Shown: positions 54,874-64,000 of the stretch, in pieces | Layout: each line of letters opens with the position of its first letter | How positions within the stretch are numbered: position 1 is the stretch's first letter | Source of the DNA: Larix kaempferi | Taxonomy: Eukaryota; Streptophyta; Pinopsida; Pinales; Pinaceae | Assembly: GCA_027924585.1 (NCBI GenBank) | Contig: BSBM01002086.1 | Coordinates: forward strand, 186,001 to 250,000 | DNA length: 64,000 nucleotides | Direction of reading: 5' to 3' | Program-made: the position numbers and the translations under genes | The notes under the pieces: generated by a model | What the model was told of the DNA's origin: nothing | The model's database searches: none | What the model saw: only the letters and a program-made list of their open reading frames with translations

Positions 54874-54970
54874 GGTGCCAATTTGAGATGCTAAAGAACT
54901 AAAATATCATATTTAAAATTCTCCAACAAGTTACCTAATTCAACATGTGTGACTCCTCTCGTGGTTGATC

Positions 54971-56040
54971 TCATGGAACTAGGCATGTCTTCTTGAATGT
55001 GTTTTCCCTTGTGGATCGAATGATTTTTCTCGTGGTTGATCTCGAATGCTTGAATCCATGTCTTCTCAAATTCTTTTTCCCTACAATTATTGTTCCTCCT
55101 GAATAACTTCTGTAGAGTTCACATATTTCATCAAAATCAAATTTTGAAAAGTCGCCCTTTCCCATAAGGTTTAGTTTGGAAATGTACTCCTTTCAAACTT
55201 CTAATTAAAATTTGTATCATGCCTTCTTTATCCAATTTGTTGTATTTGGATCTTTGTATATTGTATTGAAATATTTCGACGTTTTCCTCCAAATTTTCCT
55301 CTTCTCTTTGAGTCATTTTGAAGATCTCTTTCTGAATATCCTTATCCATGTAGTATCCCTAGTACTTTTGAAGGAATTCCTTCTTCACATCATCCCATGT
55401 ATGTATGGTTTGTCCTCCAAGTCCCATAAGCCATCACAATGCTACACTCTTTAGTGTAGCGGGGAATAACTTCAGCTTCTGTGCACTAGAAAGATAGTCA
55501 TAGCTCTAACACAAGACATCAAATTCAAAGAGGAAAGTATCAAATCCTCTGTGGAAATTCCATGAAAAGTATGCAAAGTTAAAAGAGGGATGTTCGCAAT
55601 TGGTGCATCTCCTCTTAGATCCCCAATTAGAAACTCAAAATTTACATTGGATCCAACTTCTTCATTTTCCACCATAGTTTCTTCTAAAGTCTCAATATTT
55701 CCAAAGGTGCCCCAAAAGAAGGGATTCCCACAAGCCCTTGACTCTAGTGAGGAAACAAAGTGTGTTGGTTCATGAACAATATTGTAGTGAAATTCAATTC
55801 TGACTCTGGATTCCCACTAATTAGTTCATTCATGTACCCCCGACCTTCTATACAGGGACAACACTCAGTTTCATCTTATGCAAATGATTCAACTCCTACA
55901 AGATTCTCCAAAACTCTCCATGGGGGAATTTCTTGTCCTCAAGTATTTGATATTCCTCCTTATCCTCTTCTAACTACGAAATTGTTAGTGCTAGGGGCGG
56001 TTCTTACTGCACCACGTGCGGTAAAATTTCTTCTATGATT
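54971..56040 (-). pseudogene. Element F gag capsid region
   Basis: Motifs include LRGDAPIANIPLLTLHTFHG (about 55610), LRSYDYFL-like sequence with frame breaks (about 55500), and REEENLEENVEIFQYNI with MIQILIRSLKGVHF (about 55300-55190), typical of gag from plant gypsy elements. Frames change at about 55490 and 55370. The start is probably near 56040, but no single clean initiation codon is supported. Confidence 0.72.
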
Positions 56041-56305
56041 CATGCAACCTACATGCCTTGAATACAAAAGAGTAGGTACTCACTACTAAAAATAAATTAG
56101 TGTGAGAATGCAATTTCTTACCTCTTGTCTTATAGTTCCTTTTTCCCTGCATTCAAGTCACAATACTTATGCTTCTAAATGTAAAGAAAACATTGTGTAT
56201 GAGGTATCCTGGGGGTTCTAGTCCAACAATTATCATCCCCAAGGATCCCTTAACACAATGTATTAAAATCAATGTTATATTATGCTATTGCACCTTCAAT
56301 CAATT

Positions 56306-56323
56306 TCCCTCGCAATGATGCCA
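56306..56323 (-). promoter_or_regulatory. Element F primer binding site
   Basis: The minus strand reads TGGCATCATTGCGAGGGA, a diverged form of the TGGCGCCGTTGCCGGGGA type used by Athila/Tat gypsy elements, six bases from the LTR. Confidence 0.8.
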
Positions 56324-56329
56324 AAACGT

Positions 56330-56930
56330 TGGTTCGATTAATTGCTTATAAAAAATAATCAATCACTCAATCAAATAATTATCAAACTAGGGTCAGTATT
56401 TTTGTTTCAAATATATAAGGAATGTATGTGCAGGATGCAAATGCTAATCATGCATTGGTTTACCTATCATGTAATGTAGTATAGTGGTAAATCACACGAA
56501 ATCACTCAATCAATAAAAAAAATTCTTTAGCTGCTTATAAACTTGAAGGAAATATATTGGTACTAGACTATGAGCTCCACACCACACATCACGGCTTCTA
56601 GTTATTATCAAGTGGCAAAGACAAACCTAACAATATCACTCAAATTAGTACCCTATAACCATGGTTTGACATGGATCAAATCAAAGGACTGCTCTAGTAA
56701 TGATTGCCACACTATATAATAAATGTTGGTCATGCATACAGATCACCACACATTGAAAAATTTTAGAGTAACTAGAGCAAGCCTTAACAATACTACACAA
56801 GTCTGCGTTCAAATCCTTTATGATGTATGAACTAGAACAAGGGATTATTAAGCTAATGATTTACCACACGTATTAATGTTTTCCAAACTTTCATACAAAG
56901 TAAATGAATTCAACTAAACATATTCTATTG
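56330..56930 (-). mobile_element. Element F 5' LTR, truncated
   Basis: It matches the first 600 bp of the element E LTR (59116-59711), starting TGGTTCGATTAATTG. Similarity stops at about 56930, so the outer part (about 870 bp) is missing. Confidence 0.85.
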
Positions 56931-57879
56931 CGTTGTGTGATAAATTCCCTTTTGCTGCTTACTTCAAACATATAGCTTACTATTGTAAGATTTCATAGAA
57001 AAATGATCTCTTGGACTTGTTGCAAAGAATAAGAATACTACTATTGGTGTCTAGTATCACTACCAACTTGATGAGTATCAAAACTTGTATTTGTTGTGTA
57101 TGCATTATTAAAAAAAGACAACGAATGTCGTTGCGAATAAGATAGGTAGTTTGTAGACCATATGTTTAGATTCCCTTAGTATTCTTTCAAAACATAGACA
57201 AAATCAGTGATTTTTTTTGTAATTAATTGTTTTGAAACATCTTGATTTTCTTGAAATTTATTATTTTTGTATATTTGCTTCTTAACAATGTTTTTATTAA
57301 TTTTCTTATTGGTGATTACATGTTATAATGAACATTTTTCAAATTTGCAAAATAATTAAAGTTTACAAATCTAAAGAAACATTGAATTTTATGTCCTTTT
57401 TATTGTAAGGAATCTATCAGTGTGACTCTATAAACATACCTATAGCAATATCTAAAGAAGGTCTCTATTTGTAGGGTGTACCATGAAATTTTGCATATCA
57501 TTTATGTCACCCTATTTATATACTTGAATATTTGTGTGTATATTTCTATAGAAAACATGAAAATGTATTTAAGTTGGTATTGACATAAATAACTCTAAAA
57601 AAATATTTTTTAAGACATTTGTAAAATAACAGACATAATTTATGGCTCAATCAATTATTATCAGCATTGTTGGGTCATTGATGTAGTTATCCACTTTTTA
57701 CAAGATATCTAGTTTGATTCCCATATAACAAGGTGCACTAATTTATGCCCATTGGTTTATAGTAGGTACCATCCACAACTATGGGGAAGTCCTAAGGGTT
57801 TCCTAACGAGTTTTTTCTTTTTTTGCGTGTGAGTGTATGCGTGTGTAACATTTTGTAACCCCACTGTAAGGCCATTTAA

Positions 57880-58301
57880 TTCAATGAATCAAGTGGTGGT
57901 AGTGGTGGTGGAAGGGAGACAAAGGAGGGAGGAGGGGTGGAAGAGGAGCTTTTCTCACCTTGATTTTGGAATTCAATGCTCATTATACCATTGAAAATCT
58001 CTTGACAAGAGATACAACTTTATTTGTATACACTTTTTCTCATTCCTAACAAATTTGTACATGTTTTCAAAATTGAAAAAAAAATTATTGACAACATTTG
58101 CAATTTATTATATTCTTATTATGAAAACTTGTACAAATATATTGAGAATCAGGAAAAAGTATAACATAAACCTTAATATCATTCTAATGGTATAAAATAT
58201 CTTTCTAATGGTATAAGAAATGTTCAAATATTAGGTTAGGTCCATCCTCTGTCTCCCTTCCACCACATGTTACCACTGCCACCACCACTTGATTCATTGA
58301 A
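57880..58301. repeat. 422-bp inverted repeat (foldback or MITE-like)
   Basis: TTCAATGAATCAAGTGGTGG at the left end is mirrored by CCACCACTTGATTCATTGAA at the right end. Similarity of the arms continues inward with gaps, through GGAAGGGAGACA, TATACCATT, ACTTTTTC and TTGTACA, to an AT-rich centre near 58090. It could be an old foldback element. No clear target duplication was found. Confidence 0.75.
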
Positions 58302-58674
58302 TCAAGTGATCTCTATGTGTGGGATATATATATATATATATATATTATTTTTATTTATTTATTTTTTTGAATTGTTTCATGAAAGGGAAAATATGGTCTA
58401 CATAAAGTGGAAGAATATGAAATGAAGAAAATGAGTTTCATAATTTGTGTGCCTTAGTTTATCAAAATGCATGAATTTTTTAGTATGAATCTATTAGATT
58501 TGATGTTGGAAATTTCGAACATTCAAAAACTACTTTTTTATTCCAGTTTTATGATACTTAAAATAAAAAAAAATAAAAAAAAAATTAGAAAATGATTCTT
58601 TTAACACACACAACTTGTCTAAAGATTTGAAAAATATTCAATTTTTATCTAGTTTAATATTTTTTAAAATAGAT

Positions 58675-58917
58675 GTCAATTCTCGCTAGCTCACTCGGTT
58701 AAGGTGTGAGTCTCGTCAGCAAGGCGACCCGATTTCAATTCCCCTTAGGGGTGACTTAGTTGGGAGGCCACACCCAAAAACATAGTCAAGTTGAGGCTGG
58801 TGCAGTCCAAGCCGGGTGAGATCCCTGGGTGATTTTGATGGCCTAGATGCCCCTGGGTTGTGGTTTCTCAGACCATAGGCCACTCCCATAAGTCAGGGAG
58901 ATTCGAGCAAACAACAA
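58675..58917 (+). mobile_element. tRNA-derived SINE
   Basis: The head resembles a tRNA gene. Box A-like TAGCTCACTCGG is at 58687-58698 and box B-like GATTTCAATTCC at 58731-58742. An unrelated GC-richer body and an A-rich tail follow. Near-identical flanks (about AATATTTTTTAAAATAGAT at 58656-58674 and 58918-58937) form the target duplication. The box B is diverged, so this copy is probably not transcribed. Confidence 0.85.
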
Positions 58918-59115
58918 AATATTTTTTTTAAATAGATACATTGGTTTTCTAAAAATTACCTTAAAAATTAAGGAAAACAATCTAGTGAAGACCTTCTTGA
59001 AAATTGATGTTTTCATGTGTTTTCTACCTAGTTTCCTGTAGTATCATGTTTTGCTCACAAAGAGATTTTCACAACAATTTTTTTTAATATGGGTGTATTG
59101 GTTGTAAAAAATGTT

Positions 59116-60585
59116 TGGTTGATTAATTGATTATAAAAACAATCAATCACTCAATCAAATAATTGTCAAACCAGGGTTAGTCTTTTTGTTTCAAAGATAT
59201 TAGCACTGTATGTGCAAGCTACAAATGTTAATCATGCATTGGTTTACCTAACATGTAATGCAGTGCAGTGGTAAATCACACAAAATTACTCAATCAATCA
59301 AAAACATTCTTTAGATACTCAAAAAATTGAAGGAAATTCAATGGTACTAGACTATGATCTCCACACCACACATCACAGCTTACAATTATTATCAAGTGGC
59401 CAAGACAAACCTAACAATATCACTCAAATTAGTACCCTGTAACCATGGTTGGACATGGATCGGATTAGAGGATTGCTTTAGTAATGATTTCCACACTATA
59501 TAACAATTGTTGATTATACATACAAATCACCACACATTGAAATGTTTTACAATAACCATAACAAGCCTTAACAATCCTACATAGGTTTACGTTCAAATCA
59601 TTTCTGAGGTATGAGCTAGAACATGGGATTATTAAGGGAATTATTTACCATGCGTATTAATGTTTTCCAATATTTCATACAAAGTAAATGAATTTGACTA
59701 AACATATTCTAGTTACTGTAATGGAATTGTGCATCTATTTTCAAACCACACACATCAGAATCATTCAATCCACAATACACATTGTCACACATAATAAAAT
59801 CACACATAAAATACAAGAACGACACTTGTTCATGATAGTGGGCCCTCCTCCTATGAACAGAGTATCAAGTTAACTCTCAGTGCTATCCAATATACTCACA
59901 AACCACACATGATATGATATCCAAGAAACCCACAGTTTTTTGTATTAAAAACTGGAATATGACATATGCTCCAAGATCAAAATAGCAATTCACACTTGTC
60001 CTAGAGGACAACCGAAGCCCCATTTTTATACAAATTTGAAAATACAGGATAAAACATGGAACGTAAAAGGTGGAATCATGGATCCATAAGCGTGGTCCAT
60101 GATTTGATTTGTCCAACTATTAACCCCAAAAATACATGAGGGTTACATTTCTTTTTCATATGAAAGGATGTATGAATTTACATGGTTAGATCCTCGTGTT
60201 GCAATCTCTAATTCTAGGAGCCATTTTAGGTGAACATATATTTGTTTGTTGAGGTTGTTCCAAAAACCCTCATGGAGAACTTCGCCTTAGTAATTGAAGG
60301 TTCTTGTAGCAACTACTTGTAACATTTTCGACATCTACTTGGTATACAAGTTTTGCAGCGAAACCCTATGGTTGGAATCTACAATCACTTCATCGTAATA
60401 GTCAATAGAATATGAAATTCCTTTACCTATACATCCAAAATGCAAAGAGTATAATTAAAAGAATACCTAATGTCAATTCTTAGCTTATCCATCAAAATAC
60501 ATGTTTCTATAGAAAAAGGATAGACAAAATGGAGCAATAGATGAGGAAAAGAGTGACAAAATAGTGACATATCCACAAGTCAACA
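59116..60585 (-). mobile_element. 3' LTR of element E
   Basis: A 1.47-kb LTR starting TGGTTGATTAATTG and ending CAAGTCAACA. The minus-strand polypurine tract AGCTCGGGGGAGATG lies just inside (60586-60600). Its inner part matches the truncated F LTR. Confidence 0.85.
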
Positions 60586-60600
60586 TCTCCCCCGAGCTAA

Positions 60601-61272
60601 AGAAATTCCATGTTCTCATGAAACAAATCATTCCGGCTTGTATTCTAAGTCTGGAGTTACAAGGGAAGAGAGTTTAGAATTCTCACATGCGGGCTGCCCT
60701 AATTCATCAACTATGTAAAAACCTAGTTTATATTGCATAGTTACCCAGAAGTTGTCTTGATCCTCTGTTAGATGCCACATTATCAGGGCATGAAAATTTA
60801 CCCCAACCCATTTAATGACATGAAATTTCAGACAATCTATGTACTTTTGGACCTGATCCAGGGCAATACAACATCTAACAAGAGAGAAAGGGTATTTATC
60901 CTTTTGCTCAGGAAATAAAGATTCATGTCATCTTATTATACATGTCCCAACATGTTCATGTCTATCCAATTTTTCACATGAAATAATAGTAGATTGTTGA
61001 ATTTATCTAAAGGAAGAAACCAATTCTGAATTATGTAGCGTTCTTTCCTTCTATACATGTAGAAAGACTAACTCCTTTCTTGGTGATTATGCCTTGATGA
61101 TGAATCTTTTCTTGGTAAGTTAGTATGGAGAATGAATCATCGATTGGAAATTCAGTATGGAGAATGAACCATTGATTTATTAGGTAAGTTTTATAACGAC
61201 TTATAAAAACAAGTCTACATGGATGGATTTGTGGATCTGCAGAAGGAAGAAAATAAGGAATTGAAAGATGAA
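60601..61272 (-). mobile_element. Element E 3' noncoding region
   Basis: Sequence between the extra ORF and the LTR. No supported gene was seen beyond short frames. Confidence 0.5.
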
Positions 61273-62030
61273 CTAGGAAATGGAGAGGAAGAATAACGTA
61301 TAATAAGATGTATCCTCTTTTATTTCTAGAGTTCCACGGCCCCATGGTAAATAATTATCCTTGATTTCTCTTGGGATGGGTTCACTACGTACCCACAATT
61401 TTTCAGTTTTCTCAATGTACCTCGGGAAAGATAATGCTTTACCCCATGACACCTGATTTTTCATAAATGAGGCAAATGAACTCAATTGCATATTTCCTAC
61501 TCTTGTATTTGGATCCCAATCGGTTGTTTGGATTACTACCAAGTTATGCATATACAATTCACAATGCAATTTTTTGTCTTCTTCACCATGTGGGATATAA
61601 TTCAAAAAAAAATTACATAATGTCAATGCAATATTATTTTCCCACAACCAATGCTCTCATATGAAAAGAGATAAATTTCCCTTTGAAATATACAACATGC
61701 ATAGAAGAAGGAATGGAATGTGCTCTCATAACTTGTCCTAGGTGACATAGGTCATGTTTTTCCTGTTGGATATGTTTGATAGTATTGTCCATCTTACCGA
61801 CTTCTAATTGTGCATGTTTGAGCTTAATGCCCTCTACTCTTTGTTGGGAAATGACTTCTTATTGTTGTTTGAGCAAGTCATTCACTTGTCTCTCCAGGTA
61901 ATATGATTTATATTTCCACTTAGCATTCTCTTGTTCCAATTGGGCATTGTCCCTTAACTTAGTCAATTCCATGTCGACAGCTTCTTCCTTGGATGAAGCA
62001 ATATCATATTTGGGCCCTATGGAAGGTTAT
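61273..62030 (-). pseudogene. Extra coiled-coil ORF downstream of integrase (element E)
   Basis: From about 62010 the minus strand reads KYDIASSKEEAVDMELTKL, then LEQENAKWKYKSYYLERQV, a coiled-coil-like heptad region of about 90 residues with one TAA. A frameshift near 61640 leads into a 124-codon open stretch with NFFLNYIPHGEEDKKLHCEL and VSWGKALSFPRYIEKTEKLW. The position between integrase and 3' LTR is where Athila-type elements carry an env-like gene and some Tat elements an accessory ORF. No membrane segment is evident. The function is unknown. Confidence 0.6.
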
Positions 62031-62179
62031 TCGTGTACTACATCCTGCACTTTATCATAATCACTATTTTTTTTTTTATTATAAAAAAAAATTATCCCGA
62101 TGTGGGTGCATATGGCAGAGCTTCTGTATCCACAAGTTCGAAATATGAAGCAATAGCAATTTAGTGAGCAAAATATTAT

Positions 62180-63280
62180 TTTGTCAATGGATTATAATAA
62201 ACATTTACCCAGTGACCATTTTCAAGGAGTGGAGTTCAATATTCGTCAATAGTTCTCAATTTAATAGTACCATTATCAAATATTGTGTCTATTTCATACG
62301 AGCCTAGCCATCTCGTGCATAATTTTCCTTTAAATTCCTTGAACCTTGATTCATACAATAAGTCCCAATCACCCACCTGAAATGTCTTTTTCTTTATGAA
62401 TTTGTTGTGTCATTTAGATCGTTGATGTTGGACAACATAAGTCTGATGGATAACAACTTGTCCAATTTCATCAAGTTCATTAAGTTGATCTAGGTGACAT
62501 TGTTGTGCTTTTGTAAGATCTAGTCCCACATATAAAGCATTTTTTAGTGTCTTAACTTCAAATTCAATTGGAAAGACAACATTCTTACCATATACAATTT
62601 AATAAGGATTCAATCTTGTAGTATTTATCCGTGTACTTCTGTAATCCCATAAATATTTTGAAGTTCTAGAGTCCCAATTAGTTCAGTGGAGTGACACAGT
62701 ATTTGTCAAAATGGATTCCAAAACCTTATTCGTGCTTTCCATCTTCCCATTGGCCTAAGGATGATAGGTTCAATTGATCCTATGCTAAATATTGAATTGT
62801 TGAGTAAGTCTCTATGTCAAGTGGGAAGTGAACTAAGATCCACCATCTGTAACTATATCCTATGGCACCCCAAAGCGAACAAAAATCTCCTCAAAAAGGA
62901 AATCTGATATAGCTTGCTTAGGAACCCATGGAAGTGCATTAGCTTCTACCCACTTTGTGACATAATCTATGCATACCAGGATATGGACCTTGGAACAAGA
63001 TGGAGGGTTGATTGAACCCACAAAATTCAATCCCCATTTATCAAATGGTTATATTGTAAGTTGAGTCTAAAGTGGTATCCCATCAACTTTTCCAATCTAT
63101 CCCATCCTTTGAGAGTTGTCACAACTATTTACATACCTTTTTTCATCTTGGAGCACATTAGGAAAATAATATCCCATCATTAGTACTTAGTGACACATCC
63201 TTTTATAGGCAAAGTTCCCCACACAAGGATCATCATGACAAGCTTTGAGTATATCATAGATCTCTTCTTCTCAAACATAG
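62180..63280 (-). pseudogene. Element E integrase
   Basis: The core reads FDKWGLNFVGSINPPS (first Asp to Asn), KVHILVCIDYVTKWVEANAL, VTDGGS (second Asp) and GKMESTNKVLESILTNTV (Glu). The C-terminal region reads FQVGDWDLLYESRFKEFKGK. Many stops are present. It aligns with the F fragment at 2070-3467. Confidence 0.85.
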
Positions 63281-64000
63281 TGTCAGATAACGTGATCCAA
63301 CCAAGTGTAGTAAAGGAAACCTTCAACCCGGGAATATTTGGAACTTTGTCGAATAATATGCTTTTGTTCTCTTGGTAAAAGGTGGTTTGGAAGCTTCCCT
63401 ACAACCAAATAGTTAGCAATATCTACATACCAAGGGGTGTTAGTGGATATCACAAAAATATGTTCATCAAGGAAGTTATCTTCAATAGGCATAGCAACAT
63501 CATCATTAACAAGATGGGAAAGGAATTTTGCAACAACATCAATGATGGTGATATCGAATTCTTGTAAAAACATAGTGACCACATGGTCACCATTCCATTA
63601 GTAATACGTTTATTCATTAAATAATTGATGGCAGAGTGATCGATATGTATAAATAACCGACAACCAGTTATATAATGATGAAATTTATTAATTGAGTGGA
63701 CAACAAGAAGGAATTGTTTCTCTATTACTGTGTAATTAGGTTCAAGAAAAGATATGTTCTTACTGATGAAATAGATAGTGTAGGGTTTTTGCTCTTCTTA
63801 TTTTCAAAGTATTGTGCCAATAACAAAGTCTAATAAATCTATTGAAATATGAAAGGGCAAGGACCAGTCAGAGCCTCTCAAAACTGGAGCTTTCAATAGC
63901 CATTCCCTCAATGTTGAAAAATCATATTGACACTCATCTGTCCAAATAAAATCTACATCCTTAGAAAGTATAAAAAATAAAGGAGACGCTACAATAGTGA
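63281..64000 (-). pseudogene. Element E RT end and RNase H, cut by the window edge
   Basis: At the right edge the minus strand encodes the RT thumb (SKDVDFIWTDECQYDFSTL) and the RNase H blocks ISIDLLDFVIGTIL, YTVIEKQFLLVVHSINKF and RLFIHIDHSAINYLM. The connection LFVISTN-type sequence and IANYLVVGKLPNHL (about 63400) leads to integrase. Stops are present. The 5' part of the element lies beyond position 64000. Confidence 0.82.

Larger units (their letters stand above)
56931..59115. other. Spacer between F and E with inverted repeat and SINE
   Basis: No retroelement LTR or coding sequence is seen. It contains the 422-bp inverted repeat, an AT dinucleotide run (58327-58347) and the SINE, listed separately. 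The rest is AT-rich noncoding DNA. Confidence 0.6.

Noticed and set aside
58681-58745. Possible functional tRNA gene
   Set aside because: Only the head is tRNA-like, box B is diverged, no complete cloverleaf can be formed, and a SINE body plus target duplications follow.

Overview
The window looks like nuclear DNA from a seed plant with a large, retrotransposon-filled genome. The evidence is nested LTR retrotransposons with plant-type primer binding sites (tRNA-iMet, and TGGCGCTAGAAGG or TGGNGACTCC types), AT-rich spacers, a tRNA-derived SINE, and nonsense mutations at CAG and CGA codons of the kind expected from plant DNA methylation. A gymnosperm is plausible, but no sequence here proves it. 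I found no host gene, rRNA gene, tRNA gene or CRISPR array. Nearly all coding sequence is on the minus strand.

The layout is a set of nested insertions. (1) Element F, a Ty3/gypsy element on the minus strand, is the outermost host. Its gag-protease half and 5' LTR fragment lie at 53051-56930. Its integrase end is probably the fragment at 2070-3467; the reverse transcriptase between them is missing. (2) Element D, a minus-strand gag-protease element with no polymerase, fills 5653-53050. Its LTRs are 5653-6705 and 52001-53050. An extra partial D leader (3468-5652) lies left of the left LTR, making a tandem LTR arrangement. (3) Element C, a chromovirus-like gypsy element, is inserted in D at 8989-14748 with a perfect CCAAG target duplication. 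(4) Element G, a polymerase-less copia-type element on the plus strand, is inserted in D with LTRs at 17458-17948 and 49377-49866. (5) Element B, a minus-strand Tat-like gypsy element, is inserted in G at 19373-48895 with a perfect AGACC target duplication. Its LTRs are about 5.9 kb and carry their own open reading frame of about 1,070 codons. (6) Element A, a relative of D, lies inside the left LTR of B at 20145-29454.

To the right, 56931-59115 is a non-LTR spacer with a 422-bp inverted repeat and a SINE with target duplications. From 59116 to the window edge is the 3' part of element E, a relative of F, with LTR, an extra coiled-coil ORF, integrase and RNase H. The left edge carries most of another A-family LTR and a 38-bp minisatellite.

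Four things deserve attention. The D/A family encodes zinc knuckles and a retropepsin with an Asp-Glu-Gly active site; copy A adds a multi-pass membrane-like tail. D and A carry long arrays of short hairpins whose stems change in a compensatory way. Element B has an ORF inside its LTR, and an archaeal-type RNase H placed before the reverse transcriptase while the usual RNase H has lost catalytic residues. Comparing the two copies of the LTR ORF shows that 9 of 14 nonsense codons are CAG to TAG. All elements carry disabling mutations. All comparisons were made by eye.
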